From the NCBI RefSeq assembly GCF_030704535.1, contig NC_081818.1, positions 24,777,001-24,841,000 on the forward strand: DNA of 64,000 nt, read 5' to 3'. The translations under genes were made by a program, and so were the position numbers. Positions 11,540 to 24,300 of this stretch are shown here, in pieces (the first letter of the stretch is position 1; each line of letters opens with the position of its first letter). The notes under the pieces are model-generated. The model made no database searches and was not told where the DNA came from. It worked only from the letters and a program-made list of their open reading frames with translations. This stretch comes from Vitis vinifera. Taxonomy: Eukaryota > Streptophyta > Magnoliopsida > Vitales > Vitaceae.

Positions 11540-12919
11540 GGTATGAATTTTCTGATGTGTTGTCGATTCTGCTAAATGATATCCCGATCACTGTATATGC
11601 CAAGCAAACACTGGGCCTTTTTCTTTTTTTTTTTCTTCTTTTTTTTGTGAATTGGAGAGGTGGGAAGTTATTCATACAAGTTGGTTGTTGTATTTTCCCT
11701 CAACTTTTTGTACAATCATTAACTGTTGCAGTCTTCTGGATCCTGCTGCTCCCTTTCTAGGGTGTTCTGATACTAATCCTATATTTCAAAGAAATGAGAA
11801 AAATGATAGCCTTTTTTTTTTTTTCTTAAATTCAGGGAAATCACGCATTATTACCGGCTTGAAATCTGTTATTAACAAGTAATCTGATTGCTGTTGAGAT
11901 CTATATACATCCTGTTTTCTTTAGTAATTAGTCTATTAGTATTCTGTTGTGTCCTCTTCTAGGCATGTGAATTTGCCCTGTTTTGCTTGCAATCTAAGCT
12001 GAAGTAGGAAACATGCTGCTGAAGCATCCTTGCAGAGTGATTCCCCTGCATTTGCTGTTGGCAGGAAGGAAACTGTTTCCACTTCCAAAGAAACCGATAG
12101 AACCAATGACCATTCTCTTCAATATATTTTAGTTGTACTTGTACCTTTTGAGTTTGAAAGTGTGTTATCAAATGCAATCACAATTACAAACCAAATGAAA
12201 ATAACGCCTCCGGACATTGCTTTCATAATATAACTGGGGTCACATGTAAAATCATGTCTTCACACTGCTATTAACAGTACCCATTGTTTCTGTTTTCCTG
12301 GCATATTTATTTCAACCCATCAACTTCTGAGATGTGACGTAGCAAACCCCACCCGCCCCCCCCATATATATGTGTAAACTCTTGAAGCATTTGCTCCTAG
12401 CTACATTTAATCTGAATTATTCTCTAGAATTCATTTTCTATGCTTAACTTGAATCATTTGATAAATCCATGTTTCATGATTTGGAGCAAATCAGGTGCGT
12501 TTATTTTCTCGCCTTTATATTTCTGTCATGTTAAATTCTCCAAAGAAATCATTTATATGATAACAGATGGTATCAACGTGGGCAGAGATATTACCGATAT
12601 GGTCCTTGCCATCTTAATCAATTCGCTCATGAATCTGCAAAATTGCTGCTTAGTACCTGCTGTGCATGATCTTGCCATTACTCTAAAAATAATGGCCCAC
12701 TTCCCAATTGATAAGTCTAGGAAAATTATTCTGTACAAGCATTTCAATGTCAGCTTACAGAGTAGAATGTGGCTGATTGTTCTCCAATAAAAGGACATAC
12801 GCATGAGCATGATAATTAGAAACTTCCTAAGTACATGCTTATGAAGTTAAGTTAGGGTTTGCAAGAACATAAAATGCCAACATAATGACGTACAGAAAAT
12901 CTCAAGCCCTATCAAATAA
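11540..12919. other. Convergent intergenic region
   Basis: This contains the 3' UTR of SUVH4 and, from the right, the 3' UTR of the TSSC4 gene; the two genes converge. Poly(T) runs lie at about 11627-11645 and 11812-11826, and a C-rich run near 12345-12362. No further gene was recognised. Confidence 0.55.
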
Positions 12920-15462
12920 TCAAGAACCGGACTCCTCAAGTTCTGAACTGGCCTTTGTCCGATACTGGCGACCTGGTTTCTGCAAGCTAGTACTAATTTT
13001 ACTAGCAACCGGCTCTGGCTCATCTTCGTCCATTGCACAAACTTCAGTTTCTTGACAGTCCTCAGCAGCAATGCCAAGGGGCAAGCCTTTCCGGTGCATG
13101 AACTCCTTCCCAACATCTTCCTGCTTTTGCGGGAATTCACTGCTATGTTTCATCATGTATGTATCAGCTGATTTCTTTCTTGGAGTGAAGGTTACTGCTT
13201 TTGGAAGATCAAAGGCCTTGTCTGCCTGTGACTCCAAGGCATCCGGCTTCTTCAGCATATTAAGAAAGTCCATATACGCACACCGATTAGATTCCTCATC
13301 AATATCACTGGAAGAATCAAATGTATAATGTGTGTACTTGGTAGGATTTCGGATATAATCTGGAACTCCAGAAGGATCTTGGGGTGTAAAAGATACTTTC
13401 TCTGAAACTGTAGCTTCTTCCATTGAGCAAGTCTCCATTGTAAGATTTTTGGTTCTTTCAGACTCTTCTTCCTTGCTATCAGTTTTACAACCAGGATCAA
13501 ACCGAACACGTTTATGTAACTTTGAATCCAACTGATTTTCCTTCCTCTTCAAAATTGATTTCAGGTTGGCACCATCTTCAGAAGTGTTGATTTGAGTAGC
13601 TGCAGCAGCTGGCAATGTTTTATCAGAAACCCGTAAAGAATCGAAACTTCCAGCTGCTTCTGCGTCTTCTTGGAGCCTAATTTTTGCAGCCATGTGATTT
13701 GCACGTGGATCTCTAGCAACATCCTTGAATGACTCCGGAATCACATTGCAGGAATCCAATTCAATTGCATAATCATTAAAATCAGTCATATACAAGCGTT
13801 CACCAGCCTTTTCCCTGCCAACAGCCACTTTGTCATATTCATCTTCCTCTTCCTGCATAAAATCCCATGTTATATCATATACGATAGACATTCAAAAGTC
13901 AAACCATCAAGCCTCCAATTTTAAGAATGGAAAACTCTATGTTTGGTTCCCGGAGAATTGAGAGAAAATGCGAGGAAAAAAAAAAAAGGAAAACTAGAAG
14001 AAGAAAAAGTTAAAGGAAAATAAAAAAGGAATCTGAAGTCAATAAATTATTTTATATATTGCTTTAAACACATTTAACTTATTTTGGTTCTTTTATATAA
14101 AGATTAAATAATTTGAAAATGCATAATTATATTTGATTTTCTTTTATATATATATATAATGAAAATAACTCCCAAATTTCACAGTTTCTGTTGATAGAGT
14201 TAATTGTTGTCTTTCACTATTTTCTAATTCTGTCCCGACACTTACAAGAGAGAACTAATGCAGAACAAAAAGTGCCGAAGAATGCCTATGCTCATTTGGT
14301 GGCATTGAGTCAGAAACTCTAATAATTTTTACTCGTCCTAGTTTGACTTATTACTAACTGCATGCTCTTCATTTCTGATTTCATTTGTGATCATAAGAGT
14401 GATTATTTGATTAATGATTGGAGTAGAAAACTGAAAATGAAAAAGTTATATGAGTGCTTAATTGGTTTATTCTATACTCAAAACATTCGACCAAGAAAGA
14501 GCTGCAGGAAAATGTCCCAGCAATCTGTGGAGGAATTTCCCTAAATGGTGTGGAGGTATCCCACGCCTTCCCATAATGGAATCATGGAAACACAAGTTTC
14601 ATTTCGGTTTCATGAAATCTCAGAGACGTTTTCCTATTAGCTAGGAAAAGCATTTTCCAATCAGGAAACAAAAGGTTTCCTACGAGTTCCTGGACAATGT
14701 GAATGGTCTTCCATAAGAAATACAACTTTCTAGTTCATTATTCCCAATTGTGGGGTGTCAGTGACCAGGTCTAACCCAAATCTATTAGATAGGCGGTTTA
14801 TACTACTACAATGCATGAAATTAGGACCTCAGAATGGAATCGGAGAATTCCAATTCCTGAGTTTGATTAGCATTATAAAGGCCTCAAAATTCACCAACAA
14901 TTCAATATAACACAAAATTTTCGAATTCCACTTGGTTGGAATTCTAATCGATCTAATTCTACGCATCCAAACAACAGAAATAGCATAAAAAATGAAGCCA
15001 GAAAAAAAAAAAAAAAAAAAGCAAGCAAGCTGCAGAGAAAATAACAGCCACAACAAAAATGATTACCTCATTATCAAGAGCACAGTCCAAGCCGATGGAG
15101 GACCTAATTTCCCATTCTTCATGGTTATAGTCGTCTGGTTTAACAGGTCGACTTGATGAACCACGAACTCGTGTTTCTCCTTCAAGATCATCATCATCTA
15201 GGTCTTCAAGGTCTTGTTCAAGCTGCTTGCCGAAGCCTACAGAGCTCCGTTTCTTCGCGAATAATCCATCCAAGTTCGAAGAATAAGATGTTACCTCAGT
15301 CTCCGGGATGTCTTTCTCTCGATTCCATTCTCTCTTCTCCACCTCGTCGTCGGTGAGCGACCACAGAGAACTCAGATTCGCACATGGCGACAATGATGAA
15401 GACGACGACGAAGCTAGAGATCCAAAAATTCTATCCACGCGAACTCTGAAACTGTCTTCCAT
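12920..15462 (-). CDS. TSSC4: TSSC4 homologue (U5 snRNP assembly chaperone family)
   Basis: Two exons on the minus strand, 15462-15067 and 13852-12920, joined in phase 0 across a GT-AG intron, giving 442 residues. Two blocks match the animal TSSC4 family: an N-terminal FRVRVDRIFGSL block (residues 5-16) and, at about 295-329, VPDYIRNPTKYTHYTF followed by EESNRCAYMDFL. Human TSSC4 is known to assist U5 and tri-snRNP assembly; a splicing role here is inferred by homology. The protein is acidic and of low complexity elsewhere (an EDLDDDDLEGE stretch in exon one), as is usual for this family. It carries SILK (231-234) and RVRF (247-250) docking motifs for protein phosphatase 1, plus KVSF (284-287) and KAVTF (350-354). 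The start at 15462 is the first in-frame ATG. Its 3' end converges on SUVH4. Confidence 0.85.
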
Positions 15463-15615
15463 GGATGATGGCGATGAGTCAATTAGGGTTTTGAGGTTTG
15501 GCCTCGAGGAGCTTTGGGTAGTGTGGTGGAGACATAATTTTTTTTATAGTGTGGTGAAGGCAGAATTTTTTTATCTTGGACTAGGAAAGAGACACTCTTG
15601 TGACCAAACGTACCT

Positions 15616-15626
15616 CTTTATATAGA
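15616..15626 (-). promoter_or_regulatory. TATA-like motif upstream of TSSC4
   Basis: On the minus strand TCTATATAAAG occurs about 155 bp before the TSSC4 ATG, a plausible core promoter position. It straddles the junction between the target duplication (15614-15621) and the end of the hAT-like element, so part of it is transposon-derived. Confidence 0.4.
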
Positions 15627-16222
15627 GCACCAACTTTGACGGGTTGGTCGAGTTGTACCAAAATCTAACTTGAATTAAGAAGCAATCAACTCAAACTTAA
15701 CTCACTCTCCTTTTTTTAATTTCGAGTTGAACTTAAATTGATTAAATTAAATTCGAGTTGATCGAGTTAACTCGAATTGATCAAGTTAGATGCAAGTTAT
15801 TTGAGTTTATTGGGTTGTAAAATTCAACATTCATCTATAATAGTTTTTAAAAAACTTTTATATATCTATATATATATATATATATATATTACTAAAATTT
15901 AAATAATAAATAATACAAAATTTCAAGATAATAATAAAAAAATATAAAAATAAAATATATATATATATGATGTAATTATAATTTGATATTTTTTCTTTAA
16001 AATATAAGAATAAAATGAATATTATTATATAAATAAAAATTATAAATATTAAAATCAAGTTTGAGTTAGGTTCAGGTTGTACGAACCTCGATATGAACTT
16101 AATCCAAATTAAGTTCAAGTTGAGAAAACTTAACTAAAAGGTCAACCCAAATAATGAAAATGTTTGTGAAACTCGTCCAACATTAGGTTTGGCTGGCCAA
16201 CCTGTTCAATTTGCATGCCTAG
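15622..16222. mobile_element. hAT-like non-autonomous element with 8-bp target duplication
   Basis: The element is 601 bp and AT-rich. A perfect 8-bp duplication CTCTTTAT flanks it at 15614-15621 and 16223-16230. The ends are imperfect inverted repeats: the left end runs ATAGAGCACCAACTTTGACG and the right end, reversed, CTAGGCATGCAAATTGAACA, sharing a TAG..GCA..CAA..TTGA core and a following GGTTGG. The 8-bp duplication and the TAG/CA-rich ends are hAT-type features. Subterminal GAGTTGA/TCGAGTT motifs recur at both sides. There is no transposase. (TA)n tracts lie inside, around 15865-15890. Confidence 0.75.
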
Positions 16223-16230
16223 CTCTTTAT

Positions 16231-18322
16231 CATTAATTAGCGGAAATTACAAAAACGCCATCAGAGGTAATTGGAATTTGGATCGGAAGTACGAAGAGAT
16301 GTATCGGCCCACCTAATATGATTGCACTCAGGTCCATCCAAAGTGGAAGTGTGGGCCTGATCCAACTTGTGTGCCTTTTAATCCCATGTTGGAGGCCAGA
16401 TGGAACTCCATTCTCGGAATTTTGAAGAAACATACAACGTTTTTAAAAAACATTTTTCAAAATATGGTAATTGAAAATATTTTTTCAAATGTAATAAGTC
16501 AAATTGAAAGCTGTCGTCTAAAAAGTAACGTCTATTTAAATATTGAAATTATAAATTATCTTTTAAAATTTACATTAAAATTATTTTAAAAAAGAAAACA
16601 ACTTTAATATAATATAAATAAAGAGACAACTTAAGGTTGATATTTCACAAACTTCCATAAATTTAAAAATATTTTTTCGAAAAATAGGTAATTCAAATGA
16701 TTTTTATAATCATTATTGGCATTATTATTTATTCTATTAATATTAATATTAATATTAATATTATTATTGTAAGTCATAGTAGATTTAATATATTTGTCTT
16801 GTATATAATTTTTAAAAATAAAAAATATAAATGTCTTGAAAATGTTAGAAGATTTGTCGATTGGGTCATTGTAGGTGACTTAAATCATGTACAAAGGGAT
16901 AATCTGCAATTCTAGGTTTTTTTCGTAATGTATTAAAAATGTAAGAGAAAGGGAGTTTCCAATCAATAGCTGGTTTTTTTTTAAAAAAAAAACATAATTT
17001 TAATCTAAATTTGTATTAAAAATATTTGTCAAATTAATGTGTTAGTGCAATATAAGTTTCGTTTTATTTTATTTTTTTATTTTATGTTAAAACCATAGTT
17101 ACCAACGTTAATTTTTAAAATCACTAATAATAATTATGATTTTAAATTTAAAATTAAAAATCATAGCCACCCACTATGATTTTTTACACCCAAAAAATAA
17201 AATAAAAAAGTGAAAATTACATAAAAATGCTATTTTGACCTTGAACTTGGAGAAAAGTGAGAGCAATATATCTTTTATTTCCGAGTGTAATTATATCATA
17301 TATAATTTTTATAAGAATTTTAAGTACCTGAGAATGCTCAAGACAAATTTAAGGTTATTGTGGTATTTAGGGGCCTTTTTGATAGGTTTAGGGCAAAAGT
17401 GATTTATTTAAAACAAAAATTCCATAAAATAACTTTATTCTTAAAATAATTTTCAAACTAGTATGTCTTATCTATGTGGGTATCTATGCTTAAATTTAAT
17501 TTATTAAAATTGTAATTTTGTGATTATGATATAACTAAGCTTAAATTTAAAGTGTCGTAGTTAGTAATTATGATTTTTTATTTAAAAAAATTTTAAAACT
17601 GTAGTTAACAATTATAGTTTTGTGGGGAAAATTTTTTCCAAGTCCCGTGGATGTCTATGTCACCAAGATACATTACTTTAAAAATTATTTTGGAAGGGGA
17701 TTTAGTTTGGGATTTTTTTTTTTTTCAAATATGATCAATGAAAAATTAAATGTAGCATAAATTCATGCATACTAAAAGGTCGTATATCTTATTTTAAAAA
17801 AAAAACAGTAACCAAACAAATGCAAAACAATATATAAGATTCCAACTTATATGTCCACTTTTTCTCCCCTATTTTCTTCCATTTTCTCTCTCTGTCCTGG
17901 CGGAGCTGCAGAACTCAACTTCAATCAATTAGATTCCTTCCAAAGAGTATTAATCCCGTGAAGCCAAAAAAACAACCTTCCTACTTTCCTTATGTCTGTC
18001 ATGTCGCTTGCAAATTGAAACCACCGCAAGCTCCCGAAGCTTCGCCCATGGCCCGAGTTGGGGGTAAAATTAATAAATTAATCGTCAAATGCATAATGTT
18101 ATCCACTGAGGATAAGATATTAAGATCGCTTCTTTCACCCGCTTCGAAAAATCATGGCACTCTTCTAAATAATGGTCTTTGCCGTGAGTTAAAAAGTCTT
18201 CAGTGAGAAGCAACCAAAACACATGAGCATAAAAGCGACGCAACTCCTTTATTCCTCTATGTATTCTCTTTGATCTGATTTTCGTTTTCAAGGGGCTTGT
18301 GACCTTGGGAGCTGCATCATCC
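16231..18322. other. AT-rich intergenic region and mannosidase 1 promoter side
   Basis: Very AT-rich, with short internal repeats such as (ATT/AATATT)n near 16738-16765. No coding exon was found. The last 450 bp (from about 17870) become pyrimidine-rich (TTTTCTCCCCTATTTTCTTCC, CTCTCTCTGTCC), which is typical of a plant 5' UTR and transcription start region for the gene at 18323. Confidence 0.5.
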
Positions 18323-21300
18323 ATGGCGATCTCGATGCTCCTTGCGGTTCTTTTGGCGGCAGTTTCCTTTGGGGAGTCCAGCTACATAGCTTACAATACA
18401 ACCGGGGGCATCGTGCCCGGAAAAATCAATGTCCATTTGGTGCCTCACTCGCACGACGACGTTGGTTGGTTGAAGACCGTTGACCAGTACTACGTCGGCG
18501 CCAACAATTCGATTCGGGTAATCTTTTCGCCTTCTGTGAATTGGGATTTCTCTTTGGTGTTTTGGACTCGATTGAACAATGTGTAAGTGTTTGACTGTTG
18601 GTTGTTTCGGTCAACAGGGAGCGTGTGTGCAGAACGTTATAGACTCTGTGATTTCAGCCTTGTTGGATGATGAGAATCGGAAGTTCATCTATGTTGAAAT
18701 GGTAAGGTTTTTCTCTTCTGACATTTGAAGTTCGTTTTCTGTTTGGCTGATGAGGAAAACCGAGTAAAATGAAGGGAAGTGCTTATTTATTTTGAATTTT
18801 ATGTTATAAGTTGATTTGAATTTGTAGTAAAATCCAAAAAAATATCTGCAAGAGTTTGTACATACTTTCTCAAGTTCTTATCCACAACAAATATGTTACA
18901 TTATTGATTTCACCCTCCTTTGAATCAGTGCTCATAGTCCATCAATATCACCTGATATATTAAACCTTAATTTAATGGTTGAGATAGTTTTCTATATTTT
19001 GTTTTTAATTACTTGTATTGGTCTCAGTTAAGTGGAGATTTTATTGTCTCCGATGGAAAGCGTATTGATTTAAACTTTCATTTTTCAGCAGCAACCATAT
19101 AGAGCATTAATATTTTTTTTCCACTATGAATTTGAAGCTTGTGTGAATGTCAAGTGGTTTTGATTGGTTACTTCACTTGCTCAGGCATTTTTCCAGAGGT
19201 GGTGGAGACAGCAAAGCAAGAAACTTCAGACTAGAGTGAAGCAGCTTGTCAAGTCGGGTCAACTGGAGTTTATGTAAAATTTTATTTCTTATATTTCATT
19301 TTTCTATTTTTTTCATATTTGATTGTAGCTGTTGGAGTTGTTCCTTTTGTTTGAAGCGTTTGCCATTTGGCCTGTTTTGTTCTTGAAGCAACGGAGGAAT
19401 GTGTATGCATGACGAGGCAACCACACATTACATTGATCTGATTGATCAGACAACTTTAGGGCATCGGTATATCAAAGATGAATTTGGTCAGACTCCTAGA
19501 GTTGGCTGGCAGATTGATCCTTTTGGACATTCTGCTGTTCAAGCCTACTTGCTTGGTGCTGAGGTATGTCTTTTAATATTCATGATTCCTGAACAGCTTT
19601 ATAGATTTGGAGGGTCAGTTCTTTATTGAAACTGAAAGGAAGATATGCAAAAGTTATTGTTATAGTTATTTTTTTTTTTGATAGGTATATTGTTATAGTT
19701 AAATTACATGCTGAGACCAATAAATTGAAGATTGATAGCTCTTCTCGACATAATCTGTATTCTCTTTTTGATGTCTGAGCTCTAGGATCATATGTGCCTG
19801 AAATTTTATTGCAGCTAGGATTTGATTCTCTCTTTTTTGCTCGGATTGATTACCAAGACAGAGCTAGAAGGAAAGATGAGAAGACTCTTGAGGTTGTATG
19901 GCAGGGTTCCAAGTCCCTTCTTTCATCTTCACAGGTTAGGGGCTTGAAGTTTTTTGGTATATCTTTTGTCTTTCACTTTGTTTAACTTGAGATTTTGTCT
20001 TTTGATCATAAAATTCTTATGTATGTTAAGTAACATAATTTATCTGCTCAATCTATTGTTGAAAATTTCCATTTTTTCCTTTTTTGTTTTTTAAATTCAT
20101 TTTGCAGATATTCACTGGTATATTCCCCAGGCATTATGACCCCCCAGATGGTTTTGTATTTGAGATAAATGATATCTCCCCTCCTATTCAGGTGATCACT
20201 TAAGAGATGCAAATGATGCTTCTATATTTTTATTCAAGAACTCCTTTTCATGTGATTTTCTTGATTGAAGGATGATGTTCTCCTATTTGACTACAATGTT
20301 GAAGAGCGAGTCAACGACTTCGTAGCTGCTGCTGTATCACAGGTAAAAATTAGGAGTGGTTGTTTGATCACTTTTCGTATTGCATGCACTCTGCATCATA
20401 GTTCTTCATCTGCTGCAAGATAGGCTTATGTTCATCAGTCCCTGGAAAAAACGAAAAAAGCAGATCCAACAATGCTTATTAGAGAACTCGAGTCATGTAA
20501 AATGCAAAGAGAACTCTTGAAATTACCATTGGGCTCGAACTGCTATGGACATTTTCCATCTTCCACTCCATTGAGGGTCCATTTGGCAACCATTTCAATT
20601 CAGCCACAGGTGACCCTATGGCTCCCACCATAGACAAACTCAAATATGAAAAACAGTTTCCCTAGCTTATTCTCCATGAAGCTACTATGCACTTATAAAC
20701 AATACGAAATTTCTCTAAGTATTTTCATATTTTTAATTGTTTCTTAGAATACTATACAAAAACACTTGAAAACACCTCAAATTTGTTCTAAAAAATTGCT
20801 TAGTAAAAAATTTGGCAAATATGTTTTTTAAGTTAGAAAATCATTTTCTGTTCTAAAAGAATTGAAAATTGTTTTTAAGAATAGTTTCTAGTCAGGCCTA
20901 CAAAATTTGGCTGAATGTTACTGAGGTGAGGTATGGATGATCACATTTGCAGTTAGTTTTGTATTTAGTTGGATTTTTTTAATCATGTCATTTCAAACTT
21001 CAGGCAGGCTGCAAGTTTTAAAATGCTTACCCAAATGTATAAGGAAAAAATTTCTCATCCTAAATATTCTTTGAAGTTAACATTAAAATTGAATTTTTTT
21101 TTTTTTTTTTGGAGGCTAATGTAACCAGGACAAATCATATCATGTGGACCATGGGGACGGATTTTCGGTATCAATATGCAAATTCATGGTTCAGGCAGAT
21201 GGATAAACTTATTCATTATGTCAACAAGGTATTCCATCTTCATAAGCATTCTTGAGAAAGTGTGTAAACAAATGCTGTATCTGTTTCGCTTTGTTATGTG

Positions 21301-24300
21301 ATTTTGTGATTTCATATCTTTTCTTTCTCTTATCTTATTCTTTTATAGCTCTACATAAATTTTGTGGTTAATAAATTGCTTCTGTTTGGACTGCCTTCAG
21401 GATGGGCGCGTCAATGCACTATATTCAACCCCATCAATTTACACTGATGCAAAATATGCAGTGAATAAAATGTGGCCTCTTAAAAAGGATGACTTCTTCC
21501 CGTGAGTTTGATAATGAAATTAGGGTTGCAAATTTTTAATTCGTTACCCTGCTTATATCTAATTTCCAACACTTATTTTAAAAATATAACATCATTCTTC
21601 AGGTATGCAGATCATCCAAATGCATATTGGACAGGTTATTTTACAAGTAGGCCAGCCTTTAAAGGTTATGTCAGAATGATGAGCAGTTACTATCTGGTAA
21701 GAGATTGTAAAGTAGGTTATGTGTTGGTATGCTGATAGGCATTAACAGACTTTCTGAAACTTCCATGTGTTTCTTTGTTTTTTATCAGGTAGCAAGACAA
21801 TTGGAATTCTTCAAAGGCAGGAATAGTACAGGGCCCAATACAGATGCATTGGCTGATGCTTTGGCAATTGCTCAACATCATGATGCAGTTAGTGGTACCC
21901 AAAGACAGCATGTGGCTGCTGATTATGCTAAAAGACTGTCAATAGGCTATGTCGAGGTGTAGATTCTATTTATATTCTCAGTAATTTGATATCATAACTA
22001 GCAAGTAATGCATAAGCTTAAAATTTTGAAACTTCCAAATAATATTTATGCAGGCTGAGGAGTTGGTTTCATCTTCACTTGCTTCCCTGGCAGAATCAAG
22101 ATTAATTACTGGACCAGCAAATCCTATCACAAAGTTTCAGCAGGTAATACATTATAGTCTTTCTCTATTTTTTATTCATACCACAAAGTCTGAACAGCTT
22201 GCATACTCATGTTCCTTAAATGTCATAATAGAAAAGTCCTTTGTAGTGGTGTAAAATTTAAATATGAAATCAATCTTGAAATATTGATGATGGTTCTTGG
22301 TGATATTAGAAAAATATTTTTATCTGCTGCAACATATACTTCTGTTGTCTACACATGAGAGAGACAAGACAACAGAATGCTTTTTTAAAGCACTTTTAAT
22401 TTAATTGCTTGTTTTACCTATCCAAAAAAAAATCTGTTGTCTTAATATGCTTAAACTGTGTTGTGAATTAACTTAAAATACACCAGTTATTAGTCCCTTA
22501 AGAGATTCATAAGGCTATGCATTTGAAATTTTAGACAACAGATTATGTTTATTGTTCTGTATGCTGAATATATTAGCAGCTTAGTATGTTTTGTCTGCCC
22601 CATCAATTTAATGTACACTTTATTAGCAACATAATTGTTGTTCAGAAGTTGAATTAGTTGTTATTTCTTAAAGAGGTGAAAAAAAATAAAGAGCTTCAGT
22701 CAATTCTTGTGCTTGAGCAGTCTAATTTGTGTCTTTTTTTCAGTGTCCTCTTCTTAACATAAGTTACTGTCCTCCATCGGAAGCTGTTTTGTCTGATGGG
22801 AAAAGCTTGGTAAGGATGACATTTTAACTCATGTATTTTCTATTGTATTGGAATTTAGAGTATGCTCAATGCATCCATATTGAAATTATGATCTTATGCC
22901 ATCTTCTGTAGGTTGTTGTCATATACAATCCTCTTGGATGGAAGAGAGAGGAAGTAGTCCGAATACCTGTAAGTATTTCCATTTTGCCTTATGTGTGATT
23001 ATCTTTATACATGGCAGATATTTTTTTGAAATAGGTTGTCAAATGGTGTATCAACTTGAAGTTCCTTTTGATGTTTCATGCTTGCATCCTTATCATATTC
23101 CATGTTTTAGAAGATTTTGGTGCATGTTGAAGCTGATTCTTTTTTTACTCTATATGGGATCTCCATTTGACTCAGTCTTGCATGTAAAATCTGCTGCTGC
23201 AATAATCAAAATGCCTAATGATGAAAATGTCCCTTTCCATGGATCAAATTTTCATGGAAATGAAAAACGAAACAAGAAAGGAGAATGCATCTTATGTCTG
23301 TTTGCCTTAGCTTAGTTACATGACACGAGACCAATTTGGAACACTGCTTGAATGGTGACTTTTGATTCAAAGTTCTAAATCATTGAAAAACTTGGAAATT
23401 GGGTGAGCAAATTGTTGAGACAATCTTATAAGCAAATATGGGAGGAAGCTGGGATTACTTGTATTTTTTTTCTCTCTCCTCTCCCTTTTTTTTTTTTTTT
23501 TTTTTTCTGTGTTGAGGATGAACATAAAAATATGTAAGGTAAAATGGAAAAGTATTGAGCTTTGGAGGAAACATGGCATAACATTTATAATTTTCTTTAG
23601 GGTAAACTATGTAAAGGTGCATTGCTTATAAAATATAGAATTTTTAAGAACTTTAAAAATTAATCCAATAAACATGCATTCAAATAGTAACTCCATTAAA
23701 AATTCAAAAATTGCCCTTTATTCTTTTCTCCTTCTTACACCAATGATCCCTAATTCTAAATCTCTAAATTTGTTTATCATGTATTTATTTTTACATTAAA
23801 TTTATTATCATTAATTATTTATTATATATTATTATTTTATGTTTAAAAATGTCCATAAATAATTACAATTAATAAATTAAAAAAGATAAAATATTAAAAA
23901 AAATTGAAATTGAAAAGATTTCATCAAGCTAACATATTTTAAAAAACAAAAGCAAAAGAAGATGGGGATATTATAGAGGAGAAAAATAAAAATGAAAAAT
24001 CATGTGGTATGGTGATTGCCATGTGTCAAAGTTATGTTTTTTTTTTTTTTAAATAATAATAGTAATGATAGCTCATTTGTCTTGTCAAAATAATTTAAAA
24101 AGAAAAAGGCAAACAAAAAAGTGGTAGTTGGTGGGAGGTAAGAGAAGAGGACTTGAGGGTAACTTTGGAATATTGATTAATTTTACTGTTTGAGTGCATG
24201 TTTTGAGGGTTATTTTCCCCAAAAACACATATTCATTGAAAATGAAAAGTCAAAGTTCTAAAAAATGCAATTTTTTTAAAATGATGCATGATTACATGAT

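Noticed and set aside
18299..18322. Upstream in-frame ATG of mannosidase copy 1
   Set aside because: It would put eight residues before the signal peptide and has no counterpart in copy 2, which starts directly with its signal peptide.
23590..24260. Possible MITE in mannosidase 1 intron 14
   Set aside because: The ends AGGGTAAACTATG and GTTATTTTCCCC look weakly inverted but I found no target duplication, so borders cannot be supported.
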